Positions 22,121-34,084 of a stretch of 64,000 nucleotides of DNA are shown one piece after another. Where the stretch lies: assembly GCA_963556195.1 (NCBI GenBank), contig OY744528.1, positions 57,936,082 through 58,000,081 on the forward strand. The letters are read 5' to 3'. Each line of letters begins with the position of its first letter. Position 1 is the stretch's first letter. A program made the translations under genes and the position numbers. The notes under the pieces are model-generated. The model made no database searches. It saw only the letters and a list, made by a program, of their open reading frames with translations, and had not been told where the DNA came from. This stretch comes from Sepiola atlantica. Taxonomy: Eukaryota; Mollusca; Cephalopoda; Sepiida; Sepiolidae.

Positions 22121-23224
22121 CAGTAAGATTGAGTACAAAAATAAATTGTCTGTAAATTAAAGAAAAATTGGCTTATTTATTCAATCAGCAATAAACATCC
22201 TTGTCATAAATACAAAAAAGTTTAAATCTTTAAGAAAATAACTTCAAAGACATCTATAGACTCACTGGCGCATTTGAAGACATTTGTTGCCAAATTTTCT
22301 CCTGCCTTAAGAAAACTGTCCTATCAAAAATGTAACATGTAGATGTAAAAAACTACTTGTGTCTATAAAAAACCTGAAAAGTTCAAATGTTTTGTTTTCA
22401 TGTGTAACTCTCTCGTTCTTTCTCCCTCTCTCTCCTTTTGTCTCTCCCTTTCTCTTTCCCACTCTCTCTCTCTTTCTCTATCTCATATACATTTACCAGA
22501 TATAATTTTAAAAATAACTTAAAGAGTTTAGCTGAGACTTTCTTTTTTTTTTCCTTTTTATTGCTGAATAAAAAAAGTAATGTTTTAAAAAAATAAATTA
22601 AATAATTTTGGAGCACGGAGCGATAACACCACACTCTTTAGTCCCAAATGGAGTTGCTCACGCTCCACTCCCTCTGAATATAAAATAACCCCTTTTTTCT
22701 TCACTCCAGCAAAAAGGAGTGTGCTCCTGGAGCGTGCTCTTTTTTGGAGGGCTTCATAAAGCCCTGGTCTGTTTTATGACAAATCAACACATTTGGGATT
22801 ATTTAATGTCAAAGTACAATATGGCAATGAATAATTGGATATGATAAATTGAAGACAAGTTTCTATTTTAACTCATAGCTGGGGGCAGTGGGATGGGAGG
22901 TTTATGCCTTCCCAACAGTGTCAATGTGTAAATCACCATAATAGATGCAATTGGACTTAATATCAGGATAGACTAGATACTCAAACCTTGTAGAGCAACT
23001 AGTCTAAGCTGAGAGCAAGTAATCTGAAATAAAAGCAATCTTCAAACCTGAAATTATTTGCTATGGAAACTGCATCCCATTCACTCTTACTGAACAAATA
23101 CATCATGTTAGTAACATCTTTTAAACAATTATAGTCTAAGTAATGATATAATATTTTAAAGATATTTACTAATTGTATTGATGAGAAATTTAGTTTGCTT
23201 TTTTGTTTTCTTGGCTTCCTTCAG

Positions 23225-23365
23225 AAATCAAGTCAGCTGAGAAAGAGCTTGGAATATCCATCCATTTCCATGATGAACCGACTCCAGTTAATTCTTTGCT
23301 TGAATATAAATCTCCTTTGGAAGATTCAGTCTTTCCAGAGAATTGCCAGGAACTGATCACTGAAG
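23225..23365 (+). CDS. Internal coding exon of the same host gene
   Basis: A strong polypyrimidine tract and TTCAG precede this 141-nt block and GTATTT follows it. Entered in phase 1 it reads EIKSAEKELGISIHFHDEP...SVFPENCQELITEG without a stop and leaves in phase 1, exactly matching the exons at 16957 and 26692. The third codon position looks coding rather than AT-biased like the flanks. The product is acidic, with Pro-Leu-Glu and Phe-Pro motifs. A distant resemblance to the C-terminal part of vertebrate securin is possible but weak, so no name is assigned. Confidence 0.75.
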
Positions 23366-23564
23366 GTATTTAACCATTAAATCATCTTCAAATATAGGGA
23401 AGGAATTTTAATTAGCTTCCTTAAAATTCTAGAAATTTTATCTTTTTCATAAGTTGCACGTTTTATCTTTTGAGATTTAAAAATATGTTTTGACATGAAA
23501 CAGCGATCCAGGAAATTAAATCTGCTTTTTTTTACTCTCTTTGCATTTGCTTCTATTCTTCTAT

Positions 23565-23566
<2 letters not shown>

Positions 23567-23661
<95 letters not shown>

Positions 23662-23672
23662 AAGAGAGAGAC
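23567..23672. repeat. (TA)n tract followed by (GA)n
   Basis: About 85 bp of pure TA, then AGAGAGAAAGAGAGAG, in the second intron. Confidence 0.98.
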
Positions 23673-23751
23673 TCACATTTACACATGTACTAATACGCAT
23701 GTATATGTAGTTGCACACACTCAAAATGAAAAAAAAATGATTGCTATTTGT

Positions 23752-25658
23752 TAGAGATGGGCGGTTTTACCGAAAAAACGCGGTTTTTCGGTTTCGTCTC
23801 CATACCGAATACGGAATCGTTTTGTTTTTTTTAAACCGTAACCGTTCGGTATTGTGTTTTTACTACAGTAAGCTACCATATAAAAGGAAACACGGTTGAA
23901 AAGATTTTCTGATTTGAATAAAATTGAATATTACCAAAAAATGTTATATTAGTAAGAGGACAGATTGAACAAATATATGATAAAAACATTTAATGTACTT
24001 AGCAATACACATCGACCAGAAAACTGTGTTTTAACAAAGATATAACATTTTTACTGAAAAATTAGTGTAAAAAATGTGACGAAACGCATATGGTCTTAAA
24101 GAGGGGAAAATATCCAATTGTGTGAGGCACAAAAATAGTCATAACTTCCTTATTTTTAGTCAGATTTAAAAAATTTAAAAAGATTCTTTCTTAGATCATC
24201 AAGCTCTTTCTATATATGCCATTATTGAGATATTTTAAGCAATTTAAATTTTTTCATGTGTATTGCTACTTGTAGGAAGAAATCTTTGTTTACAGTTTGT
24301 TTATCATTAACATTTTGAATTTTCAAATGAAAAAAAGAGAAATACGACAGACAACATGACATGGTATTTTTAGCATAAACTATTTTCAAATGAAAAAGAA
24401 AAAATCAAACGCGTTCCGTATGATGTCGAAAATCTATTTAATTCAACTCAAAATTGTAAAATAATTATTTGTTTGTTTCAGAGTTATCTAAAAAAATAAG
24501 TTATTAAAATGAAATTAAAAAAAAATACTTGTAAAAGTAAATAAACGAAAAGTAGTGAGTGAGTATAAACATTTAAAAAGAAAAAAAGTAGTTGCCAATG
24601 CTAGTATCACTTTATTCGGATTTTAAAAATTATTTTAAACATTAGGCATTTCATTGTTTACTTTTGAAAAACCACTTCATACATAAATTGTCATTTCTAG
24701 AGAACTATCTCTCAACTATGCCGTTTTCTCTCCCAAAACTGGGTTATTCAAAAAGTAGACTATGCAACGATTTATATTTTACTAAATTGTTAATATGGTA
24801 TTTATTTAGAGTTGACAATTTATTCGAAAGTTTAATTATTAAACTTTAATCCAAGTCATGAATTCTATGACTAAAATTACCTTAAAGCTTAAAAAATGAC
24901 TTTAGGTGAATTAATAATCTCTACTTTTTTTTAACCATCCTTCCTTTTCCTTTGGTGCGGTTTTCGGGTGTACTACTAGTCTTTTACGCATGTCTATAAA
25001 GTTTTATTACCCTGTCTTAAAAGCAAATATTAACCCCAACACGCACCAGTTGACAGAACTTCGAGCACACAAAATGACAGACATCCCAACAGTCAACACC
25101 GGCAATTCGAGAAGTATATGGTGTGTTTATTTTACGCGACAAGACACAACGTCTTGCAAACATTTTCACCTATTAAAAAATTAAAATTTTTATCTGTCAA
25201 ATAATTTTGACAATATTTCATTTTCATCATCATTTTTGCTTTATTTTATTTGTAAAATTATTTTGTTTGTTTAAATAAATTTTCGTTTTTTAATTTCTTG
25301 CATTTCTGAGTTATATTTTAGCTTCTGATGGGTTAAAGAATTAGATAGAATGTATATTCAAACTCAGTTTTATTCTTCAGAAATCTTTCATGAATCTTTG
25401 GTCACTGTTTTAATGAGTTAACTGTTGAAAAGGTATCAGAACTTTGATTACAACAGTCAACACCGTAAAACGTATATGATTCATATCATGGAGAATGATT
25501 CAGTCACAAAATTATCGAAACAGTGGCATAATTCAACTAAACGTTGAATAATAACTAATCATCACACAAGAGAATGAATAGATTCCATAGTAAAAATTAA
25601 AAAAAAAAAAAACGAAAAACCGATACCAAAACCAAAATTTCAAAACCGCCCAACTCTA
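23752..25658. mobile_element. Second hAT-type transposon, 1.9 kb, with 8-bp target duplication
   Basis: Ends TAGAG(A/T)TGGGCGGTTTT are inverted copies with one difference over 17 bp (23752-23768 and 25642-25658). The flanks carry the same octamer CTATTTGT (23744-23751 and 25659-25666). Subterminal CGGTTTTTCGGTTT-type words occur at both ends. The interior is AT-rich and has no transposase. This family differs from the 19961 element by its ends. It lies in the second intron of the host gene. Confidence 0.92.
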
Positions 25659-25974
25659 CTATTTGTAAAGAAAAAGTTTCTTTAAATTTGATCCTTTACT
25701 GCTTTTATGATTTTATCAGTGAAACAAACAGAATTCAATTTACATTCATTGCTTTGGCACAAAATCATTGTAGAAAAAACAAAAATCTCTCACAAAGAAT
25801 TTTATGATTTTTTAAACTTTTTCTATAGTAAACTTTTAAATTAAAAACATTGAATTTAATAAAATTTAGGAAAACAATTGTTTTTATAAAGATTCTTAGG
25901 AAATAAATTACACATTTAGATTTGAGTTTATAAATAATTATAATTGGAGGCAGCATTATCAAACACTACTATTC

Positions 25975-26165
25975 AACATCGAATACAACCAGTGGAAGGC
26001 TCACCAATAGAGATCTGACCTGACATGATAGAGATAGTCCTGAAGAAAATGAAAAATGGCAAGGTGGAAGATCCTTCTGTGATTGTTGCGGACATGCTGA
26101 AAGCATCAGGAAGCCTTGGTTGGCAAATCATATCGGACCTCATATATATTTGATGTTCTTTCTCA
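25975..26165 (+). pseudogene. RTE-like LINE reverse transcriptase fragment
   Basis: The plus strand reads MIEIVLKKMKNGKVEDPSVI and VADMLKASGSLGWQIISDL, the conserved approach to the RT domain of a widespread mollusc LINE (the M..GKA.GPSGI.AEMLKASG pattern). The usual Gly-Pro-Ser is altered and stops occur. About 60 residues remain, intronic. It is likely the same broad family as the 3' fragment at 49090-49830. Confidence 0.75.
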
Positions 26166-26691
26166 AGTGCAGAACAAAACTGTTGTGGGGTACAAATCAC
26201 CCCTATTCGAGAACTGATGGTATCAACCAGTTATAATAAATACCACTGGTTGCAGAGACTCAGGAGAGAGACCTTCATACCATGTTTCACCGCATGTTAT
26301 GAACCCGTTCATCTCCTACCACATTAGTGGCGTTCTGTATTGCTTTATGATAAATACATTGTTATATTTTAACCCTGTCACTATTTGTGGTTTATTTCTT
26401 TGTGACCCCTAGCACGGGTCTACAACAAAAGCAAACAAAAAAACACAACTGAATTCTAAATTCTTAGTCTTGAAATAAATCTGATACACAAGGTTTCTCT
26501 CTTTCTACTTGATATGTCATAATATAATATTTTCAACAGTAATGTTGAAAAACACTTTTAAACACATATCGTGAATATTATATCATTAATAAATTGTTTT
26601 GCTGTTTTTTTTCTATTGTTCACTTTTTCTCATCTATTTTTACTCTTGCATTATTTTCTATTCTTTAACATTTTCCTTTTCGAAAACAAAG

Positions 26692-26855
26692 GTTTTCAAG
26701 TTCCTGACATTTTTTCCTGTGATTCCTATTTGGATAACTATTGTGCCAACAAAGATCTCACTCAAACAGAATTGGATAATGAAAGTATAAACCTGGAAGA
26801 TCTGAATGTCTTAAAAGAGCAGATTGAATTAGTGAGTTGTCAGATCGATCTATGA
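26692..26855 (+). CDS. Last coding exon of the host gene
   Basis: It begins after TTTCGAAAACAAAG and, with the phase-1 G of the previous exon, reads GFQVPDIFSCDSYLDNYC...NVLKEQIELVSCQIDL then TGA. With the two preceding exons this gives 126 C-terminal residues in one frame over 9.9 kb. The tail is acidic and ends Cys-Gln-Ile-Asp-Leu. A securin-like role would fit an acidic tail ending in a Cys-x-Ile-Asp-like motif, but that is only a guess. No other family is recognised. Confidence 0.78.
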
Positions 26856-27030
26856 TTTCTTTTGATAACATTGAAGAACATATTGTATTTTTTAATTAAA
26901 GGAAATATTTCTCTTCTCAATTGTCATTCTTATATTTTTTCAACTGATTTTACATATTTTTTTCTTGTTTTATTCAACAAAAGAAAACTGTTTTTCAATC
27001 TTGTTGATAAATAAACATTAAAAAGAAAAA
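26856..27030 (+). other. Probable 3' UTR with AATAAA polyadenylation signal
   Basis: AT-rich sequence after the stop codon. AATAAA lies at 27010-27015, about 155 bp after the stop, followed by an A-rich stretch and then TTGTCGTCTT. Confidence 0.55.
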
Positions 27031-28560
27031 TTGTCGTCTTAAAAATTAATTATAATTAATAATTAATGTACATGAATAAAGAAAAGGTAGACCACAGATT
27101 TGAGACTATTTTTCAATTCTGTAGGTTTTAGCGTCCCAAATTCATCTTTCAATTTAGTACTGTTCTGCCACCAGAGCTCTAAAAGTTCTGTAAATAAAAC
27201 TATGTATTTTAAAGATTTTATTTTATCATGGTTGCAAATAAATATTGGTCTTCTGTGATTATTGATGCAATTTTAAAGTACAAAATTTATTAAGAAGATT
27301 CACTAAAATGTCTGACATGTTCAGTAATGTTTGCATCTGAATAGTAAATAGAATATAAAAAAAAAGAAGAAAACATCTCAATTGTAGGTCCGTATGAACA
27401 GTATGTCAGATAACGAAATTGCTAGTTGATAGTACAGCAGGCAAACACCGATTGTGTGAAGTACATTCTGTTTATCCAAAAATGAAAGAAAATGCTGTTG
27501 TTTGCTTTCGCTTCCAAATCATTATGCGATGTTCGTAAGGCTGCAAAAAGCAAAAGTAGTCATAAAATGTCAACGGTGTTGTTCGGGAAGCAAAATTTTG
27601 TTATGCAAAAGATATGAAATAGAATATAAATTGAAAAAGAAAATGGTATTATGTTTGTATGACTAATCAAAGTGACTATATATGTGCAGTTGTGTACATC
27701 ATAACACTAAAGTCTACTGTGTGTTTGAAAATGCAAATTATGCTATTCTGCCAATCTCATGAAACTTAATATTTGATGAGAAAAAAATAGAAAGTTACAT
27801 AATTAGCTTTATGTCCTTTTTTCACATAAATCATATGATTTGAAAAGTGTCAAATGAAATGAAGAGTGAAAAATATGAATAATTTAAGTGAGTATTAATG
27901 AATGATCGTCATATTGAATACCAATTTGTTATTTTATTATTCCATCAATCTAGAATGTGAAAGAAAGTATTTGGAATAAACAATTAAAACGCCCCCCCCC
28001 CCCCATGTAGATGAAGGGAGTGTTCTGTATTTAGGTAGAAATGTAGAGTAGCTAACTAACAATAGGCAAGGTCTAAAAAATTAAATAATAATAGTTATCC
28101 TATGAAGACTTCCCGACGTCTGAGTGGTAGTAGTAGTAGATCTGAATGTGAGAGTGACAATTCTTCCTACTTTTGACGGTTAGGTTAGAAAAAGCTGTTG
28201 AGCGAGAAAACTGTAAACATTATTAAAAATGAATGAAACGAATATATATTTTCTAAAAATATGTGTCAATAATTAGTCTAAATGGCTGCTGAAGCAGATT
28301 CACATATACAAGTTTTGGTTAAAAAGTGATAGTCATCAATGAAATAAGGAAAACAATCACTTTAGTTTGTTCTAAAGATTTAAACTAAATTAAAATAAAA
28401 ACTTAGCAGGGATAAGAGTTACTGTTTAAAAAGTTATTCAATTTTTTCTTAGAAATATAGACAATTTTTTTCACAAACGAATATAGAAAGGTTGGGGTAG
28501 AAGGTGGGGGGTTAGATGTTTTAGCTCTTTCATCAAAAAAAGCTTTCAGACCCCTTATTT
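27031..28560. other. No gene recognised (1.5 kb)
   Basis: AT-rich intergenic DNA. The only marks are a C13 homopolymer at about 27990-28004 and a GTAGTAGTAGTAG run at 28125. No coding block seen. Confidence 0.55.
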
Positions 28561-28603
28561 CACACTAGTCAATTACTTTTCTCTTATTTTTTATTTTCAT
28601 TAA

Positions 28604-28999
28604 ATGGGGTTCAGACAGAGCAACCCATTTGAGAAAAGTAGTGTCCGAGATTGTCTGCAGATAAGCCCTTTTGAGTGGACACTGGCTGGCCGTTATCTGG
28701 TGGATATCTCAGGTAGTCATTCTCTGGGTGGTCAAATAGGGATGACTGACAAAGACTGGAATCTAAGATTTCTGGTCAAAAGTACATACGTGATACTATC
28801 AACGTATAGGGATAGGGGGTCGAAACCTGAACAGTTATGCGAAATGATTCATGGTTTTCGGTGGCCCTGGAGGACAGAGGGACTGTTTGTGTTGAGTTGG
28901 ACTTGTTTTAATTTGGCCAGTATAAGAATTCACATTAGCAAGTTCAATCTAAGAAAACGAGTGCCATTTGTAAGCTCCAAGAAAATAAACCTCTGTTAA
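28604..28999 (+). other. Unrecognised 131-codon open frame inside a possible solo LTR
   Basis: The frame reads MGFRQSNPFEKSSVRD...SKKINLC. No domain is recognised. The surrounding 28590-29110 stretch has more balanced GC than its flanks. It has an AATAAA at about 28984, a GT-rich stretch after it, and ends near CAACAACTTTGGACCGGCAC. That layout is typical of an LTR with its poly(A) signal and primer-site edge, so the frame may be incidental. No second LTR was found, and a small exonic gene is not excluded. Confidence 0.3.
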
Positions 29000-29199
29000 T
29001 TGTTATAAACTGGAGTTGTGGTTTTGTTTGGAGGGAGAATTCCTTTGTTGCAGCACTGACCGAATCTAACAACAACTTTGGACCGGCACAATGAGTGGGA
29101 TAATCACGGCCTGTGCAGTGGATGCATACATGCATGAACATAATGATGTGCACAACCAGATCTCACATTCACTTATATACTGAAGTGATGTTTCACTAA

Positions 29200-29555
29200 A
29201 AAAAATATTTCCAAGTATTGTGGTTATTTTATACAAAATTTATTTTTATTACTTATCGTTACACCTCATCCAAGTAAATTATTTTTAGAAGGATTTTGTT
29301 GTTTCTGTTTTTTGTCCCCTTTCTACATATCCACAATAATTTAAGCTTTTTTTCCATTGTCCAATCACATACTTGCTTGTTCAAAGCAAGATATAAAGAA
29401 ACAATCTCAAAACATTTGTTACTTTTGAACTTTCTTGATTGGAGCAATTTCGTTTCGGTAGTTTGGGTTTTTGTATTAACCTATTACTTCCTTATTTTCT
29501 TTACCTTAAAACAGACCAAGATTAAAGTGATTTTTTGTACATTCATAGATCAACA
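29200..29555. other. No gene recognised
   Basis: AT-rich. Overlapping frames on both strands (for example 29296-29577) are hydrophobic by composition and carry no motif. Confidence 0.5.
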
Positions 29556-29559
29556 CCCT

Positions 29560-29745
29560 CTGTTGACACCCCCATGAGATTCTACATTTTTTTTGCGATT
29601 TTATTATTTTTGAATTTTGTATATAAATTTAATGTGAAATGATCCATCATTTCTGGGCCATTCTAGCGTTTTAAAGCAGTTAACTACATTTTTTTACCAC
29701 TAACCCTAAATCCAAGTTGTTGCCAGTTAGGTTTAAGAAATAGGT
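29560..29745. mobile_element. Fragment of the MITE family seen at 9703-10110
   Basis: Starts with the family end ATGAGATTCTAC, then TTGTATATAAATTTAATGTG, CTGGGCCATTCTAGC and ACCACTAACCCTAAATCCAA, in the same order as the left and right halves of the 9.7-kb copy. Confidence 0.65.
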
Positions 29746-30095
29746 TAGAAGACCGTAGCGAATGTTTTGAAAAATAATTTATCGGGTAGAAAGAATGTTT
29801 TAAAAACAAAAAAATATTGCATAGGGTGAAATGCAGCTATATCACTGTAAATTAAGAAATGAAAGAACAAGTTAGTATCGGGTACAAAATTGTCTTAACA
29901 TCTGAAAATAAGCGAAACAAAATTGCTCCACTCAAGAAAGTTAGTTCAAAACCACTGTAATATTTTATACTTGGTCATGTTAAGATTCTATGTTTGTTTA
30001 TTTGCCATATTCGTTTTAACTAGCTACTCTTAGCTAGTTGAAAGGGAAGTAACTCTCAATCTTGTCACATCTCTCCTGTAAACAAAAAGTTATTG

Positions 30096-31010
30096 TTATT
30101 TATATATAATGTAGTCTTTAAATTTTGTTAGTCTTTCTTGTTCTCCAGAACCAAACTGATGGTGATGGTAGTTCTTGTATTTGTTTAGGTTGTGTGTATG
30201 GGGTGTTGACACTTTCTGTGAGGTCACTGCTCTGTTGTGATGCTGCTGTTGGATCATCTTGTCTAATTGAGCTGGTAGTTGGAAAGTGATCTTTCTCTGT
30301 GGTCTGTATAATTCCTGCAAGTGTCTTCTGTTGCGTCTTAATAGCTTTCCATCGCTGTGCATTTTGATGATGTTGCTATGTGTGCATTTGTCTATCACTG
30401 TTGCTGCTGTCATGTGTCATTTTCCTGAAGAACACACATTTTGTTGCCTATAATTAATTTGGGAAGGTCTTTCGCATTTCGGTTGTAATACATTTGTTGA
30501 TTCCTGATTTTAACGCTCATCTGTTCCTGGATTTGATTGTCTTTCGGTATGTTGATGGTCAACAAGGTTGGAATCCTTGTTTTTATTTTTCTATTGTATA
30601 AGATTTTTTTGAAGGACTGTGTTTTGCATACTTTTTGGCATGACTATGCATTCACCTTTAATGACTAATCCATTTTGTACTTTCAATGACCAGTAGTTTC
30701 TTATAAGTTTAGGTGTATCTTTTACATCCTCTGGCCATCCATTTATTATTACATGTTTTATCATTTTCAATTCTTATCTTCTCCTGTAGCTTCTTGTAGG
30801 CCTATTTGTTTCTGTGCTGTTATATCAACAGTATGTATTGTTAGGTCAAGTTCAATTTCTACACCATGTGGTGGCTGTATTCTTGATAAATAATCTGGGA
30901 TTCTCATCTCTTTACCTGGCTTGTATATTATATGTGAGTTTTAGTGAGGCAATAATTTTCAAACTGGTGTAAGCCATTGCATCTTCTGCATTCTTTGTTA
31001 AAAAACATAG
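30096..31010 (-). pseudogene. Ty3/gypsy pol relic: RNase H end, integrase N-terminus and pol C-terminus
   Basis: Read on the minus strand from about 30930 downward: YKPGKEMRIPDYLSRIQP, the usual end of gypsy RNase H, then GWPEDVKDTPKLIRNYWSL and GLVIKGECIVMPKSMQ, the linker before the integrase zinc site. The integrase core is missing. The frame resumes at RNQQMYYNRNAKDLPKLI and the terminal TVIDKCTHS...DGKLLRRNRRHLQ (30300-30410), a hallmark of these mollusc gypsy pol C-termini. Several frameshifts are present, and about 1 kb of integrase is deleted. Confidence 0.8.
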
Positions 31011-31130
31011 AAGTCTTCTTTTCTTTTTCTGTGGATTCTGCCATACCGTGTACACTTTCTGGTATTTCTTACCTTGTGATACATTCCTGTTTGTAGCAGT
31101 TACCTCCTCCTTTCAAACATAACTGCATCT

Positions 31131-31635
31131 GTTGGCCGTTAGGTATCGTTTTTTCACCGACAGGTGGCACTGAAAAGCGACACCAGAGTTATCTGCCCTT
31201 CTGATTATAATAACTGGTGTAAACGGAAAATCACTGTCTTTCCTGTTCAAACGACCTCGGCAAAACAACAACCAACACACGTTTCCTCACCAACACACGT
31301 ACTGTTCACCGCGGCGAGACATTCAATTTCTTCGTGTATACACTAGGAGACTTTCAACTACATACAATTCTTGGTAAGAGATTCTATTTCTTCGCATACC
31401 CACTATGAGACTTTCTACCTTCATTTCTTTGTATACACAATTCAGACTGTTTCTGCTCGATATATGTTCTACATACAACACATATATACACACAGCACAT
31501 CTCATCATTCCACATACACTCGTTCAATAAACGTCTTATTTGAACTACCTCTTTTTGTTTGTAAATTATTACTTTTGCTTTTGCATGCAACATTGCTTGA
31601 TTTAACGAACACGCATATACTCGGGACACATCCAA
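31131..31635 (+). mobile_element. Possible solo LTR
   Basis: The segment starts TGTTGGCCGTTAGG and contains TTCAATAAACG as a poly(A)-signal context at about 31525. It reaches GGGACACA near 31630. TGTTGG...ACA ends and about 500 bp are typical of gypsy or BEL LTRs. The partner LTR and the target duplication were not found, and orientation is opposite to the adjacent gypsy relic. Confidence 0.35.
31312..31432. repeat. 60-bp tandem duplication
   Basis: GAGA(C/T)TCTATTTCTTCG.(A)TA..CACTA.GAGACTTTC is present twice in tandem, inside the possible LTR. Confidence 0.7.
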
Positions 31636-33225
31636 ACAGCACCCAATAACTTCAAGTTACCTAAACCGTCATAAATCCCCTCTCCTCATTTCGTTGGACA
31701 AAAATCCAACACTTTGAAACGAATTGCAGTAATGTTTTCTTGTTCTTCTTAATTAGAGAATGATCAACTCTATTTTATAATCGAACTTAATTTGCATATT
31801 AATAAATTCCTCTGAAGTTAAGAATTTTACTGTTTTTGTTTTGTTTTTGTTTTTGTAAACTACACTTTCAGTGTTGTAAAGCGAAGAGAAATAGAAGAAT
31901 AGACTAGTGTTATAACTGTGGTAGTGAGACTCTGAACGTACCGACACGTAGTTCAGCCATGAATGTAAAATGTGCACAGGCCGAAAACCCGATGAAAGGA
32001 AATCAGCCCGTACTTCATAAATGAATACACATCCTATCACAAATTATAAACATATATATAAAGAACCAAAACAAAATTAACAGTACAAGTATTTATTTAT
32101 TTAAAAAAGAGGCTGGGTTGTATTTATTCGGAGAAAGTCGATCCGAAATAAAAGTTCATTATAGCAAATATGAAGGCTTATAGCCTTATTGAAAATTAAA
32201 ATAGGAAAGTTCTTTTTCCTGACACCAAAGCTATAATTGTGTCGAAACCAAATGTTATAATTGTTAAACTTATTTTTCACGCGTTCCTGCGCGAGTACGA
32301 TGCTCTTTTGTGAAGAAACCGTAACGAGTTCAATTATATCAATTAAAAAGGCTTCTAGCCGTTATGGAAATAAAATAGGAAAGTATTTTCCCCTTTTTTT
32401 TTCTTCTTCTGAACTCGAGGAAAACAAACGAGAAAACCGAACACAAACAAAACGAAAGTTGATTTAGGACAATTAAATATACAATTCTTTTTTGTTTGTT
32501 GTTGTTTTTTGATTTGTCCTGATTTGTAAACACATACCTTTTTCTTTTCTTTTGTTGACGACGGAGAGAAGGGTATTTTATAGAATTTTGGATTCTATGG
32601 TTCGCGGTTAACGAGCTGTTATTTTCTTTAGGGCCTTGAGATATACATAATCTCGACGCTGGAGAGGCTATTTGATTTACTGATCGGTCATAATCAAATT
32701 TTGTTGATGGGATTTTCTTAGGTGTCCGCTTTTAATGTCGGTTCGAGACCTTCTCCTTGCTTTTGTGTGCGGGGATAATTTTTCTGAAATCTGACGGCTG
32801 GGTGAGCAGTCGATTTTCGTCTAGGCGTCCGTTCTTCGTGCCGGTCCGGGATCAACTCCTCGTGTTTTTTTATTTTTTCTTCCTCCTGTCGATTTTCCCG
32901 CTCTCTATATGACAACAGGATTCCCTCCCCTGATTGGTTGAGTCTTTCGCCCACGCGTTGGCGTGGGCTGCTGTCCTCTGGCAAACATCCTGTCGACACA
33001 GTTTTTGACCAACTTCGCCACCTCCACCGTCTTCTGTATTAGTAGGGGAACATGTGCCGACAAGTCCCCCGCTCCCCCTTTCACGCTTTATGGGGCAAAA
33101 TATGTAGATATAACACTGGCCTTTCTTCAAAGGATGATAAAGTCACCTTCAAAAGGTTTGGAAGAGGAACAATTGCCCTTAAATGTGTTTTCTTCCTTTG
33201 AAAAGGATATAGATGGCTGGAAGAG
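31636..33225. other. No gene recognised (1.6 kb), GC-richer from 32560
   Basis: 31700-32560 is AT-rich. 32560-33200 has higher GC, pyrimidine-rich runs and CCCCTGATTGGTT (32927), an inverted CCAAT context. It could be an LTR or promoter region of the retroelement relic that follows. Frames on both strands lack recognisable domains. Confidence 0.4.
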
Positions 33226-33229
33226 CTAA

Positions 33230-34065
33230 AAAGAGTGACCTGGAGAACAACTGACCACCAAAGAAGAATCTGAGTTGTTGACTGAATTATTCTGAGCATC
33301 TTTAAAATTTCAGAGAGATGTACGATGATGAATAGAGGTTTTGCAGAGCAATAGCAAGAGGAAAAACTCCAATGGCCCCTTCAAAAGACTAGAGGTCACC
33401 AAATGTTTACCAAACGTTCAACCCTCAAAGTCAGAAAGCAACAAACTAGATCCTTTCTCTTCAACCCGACGGCCCATTCATCCTTTTCAATGGAACCCTT
33501 TAAGATAAAGCTGAAAAACCCACATTTCGGTGGAAATGAATTTAGAACATGCAAGAGATGTTTCAAGGATTTTATTACAAACTTTGAAAATTTTGCTGCA
33601 TCAATACCATATGCAATGAGTAAATTGTATTTTTAGGTGTTTCCAGAAAATAGAGCCCTTCAACCTATCAACCACCTTTCTTTTTTCGAAGACAGCTACG
33701 CAGTGCCCCTAAAATTATTGACAGAATAATACCTGGGCAATGGAAGAGGAGAAATAATCCAAGGAATGTAAGATTTTTGCCTGGAGAGTCCCAGAGATTT
33801 GATGGGGTTAAAAGACTTTATAGTAAAAACCCAGGCTAATGTGTAAGTACTCTAAGCTTTATACAACTGTGACCTGTATGATGACATATCAGTAGAGTTA
33901 TTATCTCAGGTGTTGCTTGCAAAACTACCATCTGATATTAATAGCGAACTAATCAGGATTTTTGGAAAGATATACCCACTATTATTAAAGGTCCTGTTAA
34001 AGACACTTGAAATAGTAATACAGTTTCTAATTTTTATAAAACGCGAAAGAGTTGACAGGCTAAGT
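33230..34065 (+). pseudogene. Probable BEL/Pao-like gag relic
   Basis: Across several frames the plus strand reads VELLSQVLLAKLPSDIN then RELIRI(F)GKIYPLL-like text (33890-34000), the middle of BEL/Pao gag proteins. Upstream pieces (SAPKIIDRIIPGQWKRRN, VRFLPGESQRFDG) are uncertain. There are many stops. Identification rests on one short block and is tentative. Confidence 0.4.
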
Positions 34066-34084
34066 CCTCCTCTAATCTGAGATA

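Larger units (their letters stand above)
19961..22766. mobile_element. hAT-type transposon, 2.8 kb, non-autonomous, with 8-bp target duplication
   Basis: The ends are exact inverted copies: CAGGGCTTTA at 19961-19970 and TAAAGCCCTG at 22757-22766. Both are flanked by the same octamer, GTCTGTTT (19953-19960 and 22767-22774). An 8-bp duplication with CAGGG ends is the hAT signature. Subterminal regions are packed with GGAGC/GCTCC words in both orientations (19970-20115 and 22610-22745), a usual feature of transposase-binding zones. No transposase ORF survives. The interior is AT-rich and holds an (AAT)n tract and a scrap of the MITE family. It lies in the first intron of the host gene. Confidence 0.92.

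Noticed and set aside
22398..22634. Minus-strand ORF rich in Glu/Lys/Arg
   Set aside because: Encoded by a CT-rich low-complexity run inside the hAT element.
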